A stretch of DNA of 64,000 nucleotides from Sphingomonas sp. ATCC 31555 (GTDB taxonomy: Bacteria > Pseudomonadota > Alphaproteobacteria > Sphingomonadales > Sphingomonadaceae), in contig NZ_ALBQ01000018.1 of the NCBI RefSeq assembly GCF_000282895.1, positions 62,001-126,000 on the forward strand, in the 5' to 3' direction. Below the pieces are notes generated by a model. That model was not told the DNA's origin. It saw only the letters and a program-made list of their open reading frames with translations, and made no database searches. Of this stretch, positions 8,362-15,858 are shown one piece after another (positions within the stretch are counted from its first letter, which is position 1; every line of letters begins with the position of its first letter). The position numbers were made by a program, and so were the translations under genes.

Positions 8362-8481
8362 GAGGGAGGGCGCGCGCGAAATAGCAAACGCCCGCTGTCG
8401 GGGATGCGCGAATGTCTGAGAATGGGTGGTTAGCTGCCGTTCCGCTTTAGGTCAGCACAAAGTGGATAGCAGACAGTCTGC

Positions 8482-8895
8482 ATGTTACGTCGGGTCATGC
8501 TCCCCGTTCTCCTCCTCGCTGCATCCGCCATCGCCTCATCATCACAGGAACCGTCAAAAGAGCAGCTTCATTCTGCGATCTGGGCGGACCTTCAGCTGAA
8601 CGCGATGATTGGCAACGGCAATTGGCCTGCCTCGCTCTGGTATCAGGCAGGGAGCGACACCGCTCCCGACCTGCACATTCAGGATTTGACCTGCACCAAG
8701 GAAGGCTCACAGCAGCGTTGCTCGTTCAACCTGCATCGCGACGGGGGCCCTAAAACGGTGTTGGGCGAATCTGCCGCCGCCGACCTGGCTTGCTCCGCCT
8801 CTTTCTTCGCTGACGGCGAAGGCTGGTCTGTGGTGCATACACCTCCGCGTCATGCGGGTCACAGCGTGACCTCTATGCGGTGCAAGGCCGTATAG
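8482..8895 (+). CDS. Secreted hypothetical protein of the element
   Basis: A 137-residue protein with a clear signal peptide (MLRRVMLPVLLLAASAIASS) and four cysteines in the mature part (C at about 70, 78, 104 and 133), which could form disulfides in the periplasm. It starts 120 bases after the previous gene and probably has its own promoter in that gap. Not recognised. A secreted product on an island with an abortive-infection gene may act at the envelope, but that is speculation. Confidence 0.65.
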   Translation: MLRRVMLPVLLLAASAIASSSQEPSKEQLHSAIWADLQLNAMIGNGNWPASLWYQAGSDTAPDLHIQDLTCTKEGSQQRCSFNLHRDGGPKTVLGESAAADLACSASFFADGEGWSVVHTPPRHAGHSVTSMRCKAV

Positions 8896-9267
8896 CGCCA
8901 AACGTCCGGTATTCGGCGCCGTCGATTGCACGTGAATGTCGGCGCTTGGGGCGATTGCGGTCATTCGGCAATCGTAGGTCTACTGCCCAGTTTTGGCGCA
9001 GAAATCCGAAGCGCCATATCGCTCCTGACGATTGTCGCTTCCCCCCGTCGGGGGGCCACATCCATAGCAGCCGCCTTCTACGCACGGTGGCCCTAGCTCT
9101 GCGGTAGCCTGGCTCGTGCACCCTTCGCGACGCCCCGGCGGGATCAGCCGCCGCCTGCATGGCTCAGAAGGTGTAACCTGCGCGCTAGGCGCAGAAGATA
9201 TCTTGACGACCAAAGTGAGCTATGGATATGAGCTAGCCAACAGCCACCCCTAACTTCCGAGCCACCC
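8896..9267. other. Intergenic stretch with a hairpin and repeat-like sequence
   Basis: No convincing gene. The segment around 8930-8970 (AATGTCGGCGCTTGGGGCGA followed by TTGCGGTCATTCGGC) resembles short intergenic repeats I have seen in other alphaproteobacterial genomes. A C6/G6 hairpin lies at 9041-9055. The last 60 bases should hold the promoter of the serine recombinase. Confidence 0.45.
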
Positions 9268-9849
9268 ATGTCGCACCGCATCGCCTACTACCGCGTCTCG
9301 ACCACCGACCAGTCCATCGAAGCCCAGCGAGCCGCCATGGGTGGCCCGTTCGATCAGGAGTTCTCGGACGAGGGCGTTAGCGGCGGGGTGCTGGCCACCG
9401 ACCGCCCCGGCTTCGCTGCGATGCTGGCAGCGCTCCGCAAGGGCGACACGCTCCACGTCTACGCGGTCGACCGCCTCGGGCGCGATGCCATCGACGTGCA
9501 GACCACCGTCCGTGACCTTCTGGCCAAGGGTGTGACCCTGCACGTTCACGGCATCGGCCCCATCGGTGAAGGCGTGGGCGAGATCATCATCGCCGTCCTG
9601 GCCCAGATGGCCGCCATGGAGCGCCGCAGGATCGCCGAGCGCACCGAAGCGGGCCGTATAGCCGCCCGGAAGGCACTTGCGGAGACCGGCAGGACGCACC
9701 GGGGCAAGGAGAGCCTTGGGCGTCCCTATGCGGCTGACGCAGCTGCGGTGCGAGAATGGCGGAAGGCGCAAAGCGCCAGCATCGCCGCGACGGCCCAGCA
9801 TTTCGGTCTCTCGGCTGCGACGGTAAAGCGGTACTGCGCGGCGGGATGA
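9268..9849 (+). CDS. Serine recombinase (resolvase/invertase family)
   Basis: A 193-residue small serine recombinase. The nucleophile serine is S11 in YYRVSTTDQS. The conserved DRLGRD segment is at about residues 66-71 and the region around LAQMAAMERRRIAERTEAG is the dimer helix. The C-terminal 45 residues contain a Hin-type helix-turn-helix (SIAATAQHFGLSAATVKRYC). Length matches Hin/Gin/resolvases (180-200), not the large serine integrases. It may resolve dimers or invert a segment of the element, but I see no obvious pair of crossover sites. Confidence 0.92.
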   Translation: MSHRIAYYRVSTTDQSIEAQRAAMGGPFDQEFSDEGVSGGVLATDRPGFAAMLAALRKGDTLHVYAVDRLGRDAIDVQTTVRDLLAKGVTLHVHGIGPIGEGVGEIIIAVLAQMAAMERRRIAERTEAGRIAARKALAETGRTHRGKESLGRPYAADAAAVREWRKAQSASIAATAQHFGLSAATVKRYCAAG

Positions 9850-9952
9850 CTTGCTTCCGCTTTGCCCTGCTTTTTTCGGAGCGGCATGATACAGCACCCC
9901 TATGAAATTCTTAGCCCCCCTCCCAAACACATCGGGCGGGGGTAGCGTTCGA

Positions 9953-10735
9953 CTATCCCCCGCTGTCGAGGCGGTGCGCTGCCGTCTCAACCAGATAGAG
10001 CGCCATGGAACCCGCAAGGTTCACGACCAAGTGTGCGTGCCGCTCTGCGATCCTAACGGGCCGCTTCCCTTTGCCGTGCGCGTCGCCAAGCCGATTTCGG
10101 ATTGCACCGATGCCTTCAACAACCGTGACGCAACCGCCAAGCAGCTGTTTGAAGACCTGTTCGGTGTGCTGGGACGGGGCAAGGTTCAGCTTTTCGGCCG
10201 TGAGGCGATAGAGTTTCGGCAGATCGTCCCCTGCTCGGTAAAGGGGATCGTCATCCGTGAACTCGTCCAGAATATGCATGCACACGCTTTCAAGCAGCGT
10301 CCGCGCAGATGTAACCGCTCCCTCCGCATCGCCCGCACACCTAGAGAGCGCCTTCTCCCACACCCTGCCAACCTCGGCTGCGTCGTGACTGTTGAGCCTG
10401 TCTGAGATGAGGTCCGCCGTCGGACTCCCTCGCATCTCCAGCCGCTCCAACAGCGGGGCAAACTGCTCGCGTAAGAACGTCCGACGCTCTGCGTAGGAGG
10501 AGTACTCCGCTTTGATGAACTGCCAGAAATCGTCTGGGGACTGACATGTTCTCACGAATCTTGGCAGCAAGTCGCTCAAGGACGGGTTTTGCATCAGTTC
10601 CGCGCGGAGAACGCGGTACACGTTGTGATCGATAGTTCCGCCCGTCGCCTGCGACACCAAGCCGAGCCGGAGCGCCAACACCCGCTCAACCGGGTCAGAG
10701 GGCAAAGCCTCAACGGGATCAGGAAGGTCAAACAT
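9953..10735 (-). CDS. Abortive infection family protein (Abi C-terminal domain)
   Basis: About 260 residues from the chosen start MFDLPDPVEAL, which has GGAG six bases before it. Longer starts at 10753 or 10822 are possible, and the longest frame runs into the arm repeat. The C-terminal half matches the Abi_C-type domain: SARTLLESVCMHILDE, DDLPKLYRLTAEKLNLAPSQ, HTEQVFKQLLGG and RNRLGDAHGKGK, with conserved Arg, His and Lys. Members are found on mobile islands and some act in abortive phage defence. The mechanism is not established for most. Its place next to the tRNA end of the island, transcribed against the other cargo, fits a self-contained defence module. Confidence 0.85.
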   Translation of the reverse strand: MFDLPDPVEALPSDPVERVLALRLGLVSQATGGTIDHNVYRVLRAELMQNPSLSDLLPRFVRTCQSPDDFWQFIKAEYSSYAERRTFLREQFAPLLERLEMRGSPTADLISDRLNSHDAAEVGRVWEKALSRCAGDAEGAVTSARTLLESVCMHILDEFTDDDPLYRAGDDLPKLYRLTAEKLNLAPSQHTEQVFKQLLGGCVTVVEGIGAIRNRLGDAHGKGKRPVRIAERHAHLVVNLAGSMALYLVETAAHRLDSGG

Positions 10736-10828
10736 GGCCCGCTCCACAACCATGATTCGATTGCCGACGGGAGGTTGTACCTCGTCCCGCGAATCGGCGA
10801 AGGTTGAGGCGCGCGAAGTCATGCCCGC

Positions 10829-10864
10829 CCCCACAAACCTGCCCCACAAACCTGCCCCACACGA
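10829..10864. repeat. Right 36 bp subterminal repeat (candidate integrase arm sites)
   Basis: Identical in all 36 bases and orientation to 3315-3350, 47 bp inside attR. It lies just upstream of the abortive-infection gene, so protein bound here could also affect that gene. Confidence 0.75.
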
Positions 10865-10911
10865 GGCCAATTTTAGGCGCTAACGACTTGAGAAAACTCG
10901 ATTTTTGGTTT

Positions 10912-10929
10912 CTGGCTGGGGCGGGAGGA
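10912..10929. repeat. attR core: 18 bp repeat inside tRNA-Gln
   Basis: CTGGCTGGGGCGGGAGGA, identical to 3232-3249. It forms the 3' end of the intact tRNA gene, so integration leaves a functional tRNA. Confidence 0.88.
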
Positions 10930-10987
10930 TTCGAACCTCCGAATGACGGTACCAAAAACCGTTGCCTTACCACTTGGCGACGCCCCA
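10913..10987 (-). tRNA. tRNA-Gln (anticodon TTG)
   Basis: A 75-base cloverleaf on the minus strand. The acceptor stem TGGGGCG/CGCCCCA is perfect, followed by discriminator G and an encoded CCA. The D arm is GCCAAGTGGTAAGGC, the anticodon arm ACGGT-TTTTGGT-ACCGT with anticodon TTG at 10953-10955, and the T arm is GGAGGTTCGAATCCTCC. It is the integration target of the element on its left. Confidence 0.97.
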
Positions 10988-11010
10988 ACGGGAAGCGGGC
11001 TTATAGAGCC

Positions 11011-12111
11011 TCAGAACAGACGTTCAAGCCATCCGTGCGGATCCGGCGCAACCCCGCGCTGAATTCCAACCAGCTGCTCGCGCAGCCGTTCTGTGAGCAG
11101 GCCGGGTCCGCCATTGCCGATTTGGAATTCAAGGCCGCTGCCGCGCACCGCCCCGATCGGCGTCACCACCGCGGCGGTGCCGCAGGCAAAGGCTTCGCGC
11201 AGACGGCCGCTCTTGGCATCGTCGCGCCACTGCTCGATTGCATAGCGCTCCTCGCGAACCGTCACGCCGGCGTCGCGAGCCAGAGTGAGCAGCGATTCGC
11301 GGGTTATGCCGGGCAGGATCGTGCCCGACAGCGGGGGCGTGGAGATCGAGCCGTCGTCGAACACGAAGAACACGTTCATGCCGCCGAGTTCCTCGACATA
11401 GCGATTCTCGACCGCGTCGAGGAACACCACCTGGTCGCAGCCCTGGCGGATCGCTTCGGCCTGGGCGACCAGGCTACCGGCATAGTTGCCGCCACATTTG
11501 GCCGCGCCCGTGCCGCCCGGCGCCGCGCGGGTATAATGATCGGACACCCAGAGCGTCACCGACGGCGCGCCGCCCTTGAAATAAGCGCCCGCCGGCGAGG
11601 CGATGACGAGGTAGAGATACTCGCTGGCAGGCTTCACCCCCAGAAAGGTCTCGCTCGCGAACATGAAGGGGCGGAGGTACAGGGAAGCCCCCTCGCCTTC
11701 CGGAATCCAGTCGCGATCCGCCTTCACCAGTTCGCGGATCGAGGCGAGGAACAGTTCCTCCGGCAGTGGTGCCATCGCCATGCGCTCGGCCGATTCGCGG
11801 AAGCGGCGGGCATTCTCACCCGGGCGGAACAGCGCGGCGCCGCCATTCGGCAGACGATAGGCCTTGAGGCCCTCGAAAATCTCCTGCGCATAATGAAGCA
11901 CCGCGCAGGCCGGGTCGATCTGAAGCGGCGCATAAGGCTGGATGCGCGCGCCGTGCCACCCCTTGTCCGCGGAGTAGCGGATTACTGCCATATGATCGGT
12001 GAAGGTCTTGCCGAAGCCGGGATTGGCGAGAATCGCCCCACGCTCATCGCAGGTGCGCGGGCTGGCATGGGCCTCGAATTCGAAATCCAGGATCGTCGCG
12101 TCTTCCATCAC
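11011..12111 (-). CDS. ilvE: Branched-chain amino acid aminotransferase
   Basis: A 366-residue fold-type IV PLP aminotransferase that interconverts Leu, Ile and Val with their 2-oxo acids, using glutamate. Signatures: YAPLQIDPACAVLHYAQEIFEGLKAYR, FRPGENARRFRESAERMAMAP, the PLP lysine in GAAKCGGNYAGSL, and EELGGMNVFFVFDDG. Its length matches the long (BCAT2-like) type. The gene is divergent from a MarR regulator with 66 bases between. A sigma-70-like TTGACC, 17 bases, TAGTCC lies upstream of its start on the minus strand. Confidence 0.95.
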   Translation of the reverse strand: MMEDATILDFEFEAHASPRTCDERGAILANPGFGKTFTDHMAVIRYSADKGWHGARIQPYAPLQIDPACAVLHYAQEIFEGLKAYRLPNGGAALFRPGENARRFRESAERMAMAPLPEELFLASIRELVKADRDWIPEGEGASLYLRPFMFASETFLGVKPASEYLYLVIASPAGAYFKGGAPSVTLWVSDHYTRAAPGGTGAAKCGGNYAGSLVAQAEAIRQGCDQVVFLDAVENRYVEELGGMNVFFVFDDGSISTPPLSGTILPGITRESLLTLARDAGVTVREERYAIEQWRDDAKSGRLREAFACGTAAVVTPIGAVRGSGLEFQIGNGGPGLLTERLREQLVGIQRGVAPDPHGWLERLF

Positions 12112-12177
12112 TCGGTCTTTCTCGTCCCCAGAGCCTCGGGTTGCGCAGGACTAGGCGCGGTGGCAGAAACGGTCAAC
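12112..12177. promoter_or_regulatory. Shared ilvE/marR divergent promoter region
   Basis: 66 bases between divergent starts. On the minus strand TTGACC and TAGTCC with 17 bp spacing could drive ilvE; the TTGACC overlaps the marR start region. A MarR protein binding here could control both genes. Confidence 0.4.
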
Positions 12178-12663
12178 ATGGCTGCCCCAATTCCTGCGTC
12201 TCCCCTCTTTCTGCGCGAACCCGAAATCCGGCGCGGGATCGAGCTGCTGTATTTCGGCTATTCGCATCTTACCCGCTCGATCGACGACGGGCTGGCGCGC
12301 CAGGGGCTGGGCCGCGCGCATCACCGCGCACTCTATTTCATCGCCCGCAAGCCCGATCTGACGGTGAGCGAGCTGCTGTCGTTGCTGGCGATCACCAAAC
12401 AGTCGCTGGGTCGGGTGCTGGGTGAGTTGGCGGAGCGCGGGCTCGTCGAAACGCGAGCGGGCACGCGCGATCGGCGCCAGCGGCTGTTGCGGCTTACTGA
12501 GGCGGGCACCAGGCTCGAATCAGACCTGTTCGAGGCGTTGCGCGAAAAAATGGCCGGCGCCTATTCCAGCGCCGGCCAGGGAGCCGTTGGGGGGTTCTGG
12601 GCCGTTCTCGAGGGGCTGATGCCCGAGGAGGAGCGCGGCCGGGCCGCGACGCTGGGGCGCTGA
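12178..12663 (+). CDS. MarR-family transcriptional regulator
   Basis: A 161-residue winged-helix regulator. The DNA-binding part is LTVSELLSLLAITKQSLGRVLGELAERGLVETRAGTRDRRQRLLRLTEAG, with the MarR wing motif DRRQRLLRLT. The ATG at 12178 is used; a GTG six codons upstream (12160) is possible. The ligand is unknown. Its divergent neighbour ilvE is the obvious candidate target besides itself. Confidence 0.88.
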   Translation: MAAPIPASPLFLREPEIRRGIELLYFGYSHLTRSIDDGLARQGLGRAHHRALYFIARKPDLTVSELLSLLAITKQSLGRVLGELAERGLVETRAGTRDRRQRLLRLTEAGTRLESDLFEALREKMAGAYSSAGQGAVGGFWAVLEGLMPEEERGRAATLGR

Positions 12664-12684
12664 AGCCCACAGCGCCGCCGGTGT

Positions 12685-13302
12685 TCAGGCTACCTTGAAG
12701 CCTTCCTTGTTCATTGCGAGCGTGAGCGTCTTGTTCTTTTCTTCGCTCAGCTGGGCGCGGAGTTCGGGGAACAGCTGATCCTCCTCCTCGCGCATGTGCT
12801 TTTCCAGCGCCGCGCGGAATTCCTTTACCTTCTCCAGCCACTTGGGCGAGGTACTGGGCATGTTCTCCAGTTCGTAGAGAAACTGCTTCACATAACCATG
12901 CTCGGCGTTCAGTTCGTCGGCCGCTTCCGTCTTCCCGGCTTCGCGGAGCGCCGGGTAGATGACGTTCTCTTCCTCGATAGCATGCTTCACCAGCGCGTGC
13001 TTGATATGCGCGAGCAGCATGTTGCGGCGAATGGTCGCCTTTTCGTCGGTCGCTTCCAGCGCGTCGAACGCCTTGAGCACTGCCTTGTGCTCGGCCTTCA
13101 GTGCATCATCCCAATTGCCGGCGAGCGCGCTCGGCGCCTGCACCGCCGCCTTGCGGCCAAGCATCGCGAGCAGCCCCAGGGCCGCACCACCTGCTACCGC
13201 GCCGGCAATCACGCCTACGCTGGCGCCGCTGCTCGCCTTTGCGGTGTCCTTGCCGCTAGTCTTGGTATTGCGCTTGGTTTCGCCTTCGGTCGTCGTAGCC
13301 AT
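12685..13302 (-). CDS. Hemerythrin HHE-domain protein with membrane-like N-terminus
   Basis: A 205-residue protein. Residues about 28-48 (GVIAGAVAGGAALGLLAML) form one hydrophobic segment. From residue 65 on there is a four-helix hemerythrin domain with spaced His/Glu ligands: EHKAVLKAF, HIKHALVKHAIEEENVIYP, AEHGYVKQ and EKHMREEEDQLFPEL. Such proteins bind a di-iron centre and are tied to oxygen, NO or iron sensing. An EcfG-type promoter is visible upstream, so expression in general stress is likely. Confidence 0.88.
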   Translation of the reverse strand: MATTTEGETKRNTKTSGKDTAKASSGASVGVIAGAVAGGAALGLLAMLGRKAAVQAPSALAGNWDDALKAEHKAVLKAFDALEATDEKATIRRNMLLAHIKHALVKHAIEEENVIYPALREAGKTEAADELNAEHGYVKQFLYELENMPSTSPKWLEKVKEFRAALEKHMREEEDQLFPELRAQLSEEKNKTLTLAMNKEGFKVA

Positions 13303-13336
13303 GTCAGCCTCCGTCGATACGTGAATCGGAAGGCTT

Positions 13337-13361
13337 AACCGCTGGGAATTGCAGGCGTTCC
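13337..13361 (-). promoter_or_regulatory. EcfG-type general stress promoter of the hemerythrin gene
   Basis: On the minus strand GGAAC (13361-13357), 16 bases, GGTT (13340-13337). The alphaproteobacterial EcfG consensus is GGAAC, 16-17 bases, CGTT. The site lies about 35 bases before the start codon at 13302. Confidence 0.55.
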
Positions 13362-13374
13362 GTAGGCGGTGGCG

Positions 13375-14181
13375 CTATTTGCGCGCTTCGGCCGCCATTT
13401 CGGCGTTACGCCGCGCCGATGCGGCAAGCGTCTCGCGCAGCAGTGCCCGCAACGCCTCGCCACGATCCAGAACGTTAAGCCCCTCGCGCGTCGATCCGCC
13501 GGGGCTGGCGACTCGATCCGCCAACACCGCCGGGCTTTCATCGGCGGCCGCCGCCATTAGACCCGAGCCTTCGACCGTGGCCAGCGCAAGTCGCTGCGCC
13601 TGATCCGCGGGCAGGCCCAGTGCTGCACCCGCTTCGGCTAGCGCGTCGACGAAGCGGAAGACGAAGCCGGGGCCGCAGCCGGCGAGTGCGGTCAGCGCAT
13701 CGAGCATGGTCTCGCTCGGCACCCATTCGACCAGGCCAAGCGGCTGCATCAGCGTCTCGGCGGCGTCGCGCGCCTCGGCATCGTCGCTCTGCGTAGTGAG
13801 GCCGACAACGCCCTTTCCGATCGCAACGGGCAGGTTGGGCATCGCGCGCACCACGGTCTGCGCGCCCAGCGCCTCTGCAAGGGTGGCAACTTCCACGCCC
13901 GCGAGAATCGACACGAGCAGCGGCACGCCCGATACGCTAGGTGCGAGCAGCGGCGCCACGATGTGCAGCTGCTGCGGCTTTACCGCGAGCACAACCGTCG
14001 TGGGCCGTTCGCCCTCGGGCGGTTTGGGTACGTGCCGCACGCCTTCGGGAAGCACCGGGTTGCCCGAATCGATCACGGTGATCGCGGCCGGATCGATCCC
14101 TGCTCCGGCCCAGCGTCGAAGCATCGCGCCGCCCATATTGCCGGCGCCAACCAACCAGATCCGATCCAACAATGTGGTCAT
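13375..14181 (-). CDS. proC: Pyrroline-5-carboxylate reductase
   Basis: A 268-residue NAD(P)-dependent enzyme for the last step of proline synthesis. The N-terminal Rossmann motif is IWLVGAGNMGGAMLRRW. The ProC signature lies near the C-terminus (residues about 215-240: LAGCGPGFVFRFVDALAEAG, then SPGGSTREGLNVL). The start at 14181 gives the usual length; the open frame upstream of it has no family similarity. It follows the ybjN gene by eight bases and is probably co-transcribed with it. Confidence 0.95.
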   Translation of the reverse strand: MTTLLDRIWLVGAGNMGGAMLRRWAGAGIDPAAITVIDSGNPVLPEGVRHVPKPPEGERPTTVVLAVKPQQLHIVAPLLAPSVSGVPLLVSILAGVEVATLAEALGAQTVVRAMPNLPVAIGKGVVGLTTQSDDAEARDAAETLMQPLGLVEWVPSETMLDALTALAGCGPGFVFRFVDALAEAGAALGLPADQAQRLALATVEGSGLMAAAADESPAVLADRVASPGGSTREGLNVLDRGEALRALLRETLAASARRNAEMAAEARK

Positions 14182-14189
14182 TGCCTGCC

Positions 14190-14699
14190 TCAGGCCTCGC
14201 CTTGCGTCTCGATCAGCGCGGCGGCGATCGCCTCGCTCGGCGTCTTTCCGCCCCACAATACAAACTGGAATACGGGATAGAAGCGCTCGCACTCGTCGAC
14301 TGCGCTTTCCACCAGCAGTTCGGCCTGGGCGAGCGTGAGCGCCGCGCCCTCCTCGCCGTCGATCAGTGCGGCGTGGCGGAACAGCAGGATGCCGGTGGAC
14401 GACCAGAGTTCGAAATGGCCGATCCACAGCTGTTCGTTGACCAATCCTATCGTTTCATAGACAAGTCCGCGCCGCTCCTCGGGCACGCGCACGTCCGGGA
14501 AGGCCATGAACTGCAGTACGCCATCGTCTTCGCGCCAGATCGCGCGGAGTTCATATTGGGTCCAGCTGCCCTTTACCTTGGCTACAACTTCATCTTCTTC
14601 GCGCTCATGCGTCCAGCCATGGGCGGCGAAATAGGTTTCGAGCATGTCGATGGGCGCAGCCGCGTCGCGGTCGAATTCCGCCTCGTCTAGCATGCCCAT
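14190..14699 (-). CDS. YbjN domain-containing protein
   Basis: A 169-residue protein with the YbjN fold signature: PIDMLETYFAAHGWTHEREEDEVVAKVKGSW, YELRAIWREDDGVLQFMAFPD and GHFELWSSTGILLFRHAAL. YbjN-like proteins resemble type III secretion chaperones in fold and affect motility and stress traits in other bacteria. The biochemical role is unknown. The start MGMLDEAEF is used, with alternatives two codons in or further upstream. Confidence 0.82.
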   Translation of the reverse strand: MGMLDEAEFDRDAAAPIDMLETYFAAHGWTHEREEDEVVAKVKGSWTQYELRAIWREDDGVLQFMAFPDVRVPEERRGLVYETIGLVNEQLWIGHFELWSSTGILLFRHAALIDGEEGAALTLAQAELLVESAVDECERFYPVFQFVLWGGKTPSEAIAAALIETQGEA

Positions 14700-14811
14700 T
14701 CCGTTCCCGATCGTGTAGCCATGTCCGCTAGTGCCAAGCACGCGGACGGGGCACAAGCTTGCGCCTGCGCCCCGCCGCCAAAAGCTGTGGACAAGGAAAG
14801 ATCAGCCGACG

Positions 14812-15093
14812 TCACGCATTCCCTTGCGGCGTTTCCATCGGACCGGCAGCACCGAGTTTGGCTTCCAGCGCATCGAGGCGCGCCTTCAGCGCATCGGCCT
14901 CGTCACGCGCGGCGGCAGCCATCGCCTTCACCGCCTCAAATTCATCGCGGGCCACGAAATCGAGGCCGCCGATCCACTCGCGAGCGCGTTCGCGCGCGCC
15001 GGCCTCGGCCTCACGCGCGACGCCGGCAAAGGTACCCGCGGCGCCATTCACCATCTTCACTAGATCGTCGAACAGGCGATTGTCGGTCTGCAT
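14812..15093 (-). CDS. ubiK: Ubiquinone biosynthesis accessory factor UbiK family
   Basis: A 93-residue helical protein: MQTDNRLFDDLVKMVNGAAG at the N-terminus and a C-terminal coiled coil (ARDEADALKARLDALEAKLG). This is the BMFP/YqiC layout. UbiK binds UbiJ and helps aerobic ubiquinone synthesis in E. coli. Start at 15093 removes a spurious N-terminal extension. It sits 16 bases downstream of tspO on the same strand. Confidence 0.85.
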   Translation of the reverse strand: MQTDNRLFDDLVKMVNGAAGTFAGVAREAEAGARERAREWIGGLDFVARDEFEAVKAMAAAARDEADALKARLDALEAKLGAAGPMETPQGNA

Positions 15094-15109
15094 GTCAAAT
15101 ATGTCCCAC

Positions 15110-15673
15110 TCAAAGCGTATCGCTGCTGATTTGGGCACCCGCGGCGCCAGATGCAATGTTTTCTGCATCCGGATTGAGATCGCGGACCTGCGAAAACAGC
15201 ACGCTGGCGAAACATACCCAGGCGAGGTAGGGCAACAGCATCAGCCCCGCGAGGCGCCGCACGCGCCAGAACGCGACCATCGTCACCGCCACCAGAACGG
15301 CCAGCGCGATGATTACGATCAGTGCCAGATCGATCATATGGAAACGGAAGAAGATCGGCGACCAGGCGAGGTTCACCGCGAGCTGGACCACGAACAGCAG
15401 GATCGCCGCGCCTCGCCCCCGCGCGCCCCGCGCGCTCAGCACTAGCGCAAGCGCCAGGCCCATCAGCGCGTAGAGGATCGTCCAGACGATCGGGAAGGCG
15501 ATGTTCGGCGGCTGGATCGCGGGCTTGACGAGGGTCTGGAACCAAGGGTTCTCATCCCCACCCGGCGCCACCATCGCCGATCCGAAACCGAGCAGCACCA
15601 CCAACGGCACCGTCACCAGCGCGCGGAGCCAGAAGCCACGGCGCAGTTGCGCCTTCGATGCCAGTGCGTTCAC
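15110..15673 (-). CDS. tspO: TspO/MBR family membrane protein
   Basis: A 187-residue protein with five transmembrane helices and the family signatures NPWFQTLVKPAIQPPNIAFPIVWTILYALMG and QLAVNLAWSPIFFRFH. TspO proteins bind tetrapyrroles and, in related alphaproteobacteria, modulate photosynthesis or stress genes. The N-terminal about 20 residues are positively charged before the first helix. Confidence 0.92.
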   Translation of the reverse strand: MNALASKAQLRRGFWLRALVTVPLVVLLGFGSAMVAPGGDENPWFQTLVKPAIQPPNIAFPIVWTILYALMGLALALVLSARGARGRGAAILLFVVQLAVNLAWSPIFFRFHMIDLALIVIIALAVLVAVTMVAFWRVRRLAGLMLLPYLAWVCFASVLFSQVRDLNPDAENIASGAAGAQISSDTL

Positions 15674-15858
15674 GCAATCTCCCCATTTGCTGGGCGTAGG
15701 CGCCCGTCAATGGCTGCGACCTAGGCGATCGGCGCGCGAATGAGAAGGTGCCGGCGCAGGCAATGGAAAGCGGAGGAGTCGCTCGGGCTGCTCCAAGCTT
15801 TTCCCAACCCCCGATCTGCCCGATTGTCAGCGCGTATCCCCTTCGTCTAGCCGGAGCC

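Larger units (their letters stand above)
3232..10929. mobile_element. 7.7 kb integrative element at the 3' end of tRNA-Gln
   Basis: The element lies between two identical 18 bp direct repeats. The right copy is the 3' end of the intact tRNA-Gln gene and the left copy is the displaced tRNA 3' end. A tyrosine integrase starts 120 bases inside the left end and reads inward. Cargo, in order: a coiled-coil protein, four small proteins (two cysteine-rich), a secreted protein, a serine recombinase, and on the opposite strand an abortive-infection protein. No capsid, terminase, conjugation or recognisable replication gene is present, so it is a satellite-sized genomic island rather than a full prophage or ICE. 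It could need a helper to move. Confidence 0.88.

Noticed and set aside
9041-9055. CCCCCC-GTC-GGGGGG hairpin as a terminator
   Set aside because: Only six pairs and no T-run; kept only as a remark on the intergenic stretch.
10804-12177. Upstream part of the long plus-strand frame that ends in the MarR gene
   Set aside because: It crosses the tRNA, the arm repeat and the ilvE gene in antisense; only the part from 12178 on shows a protein family.
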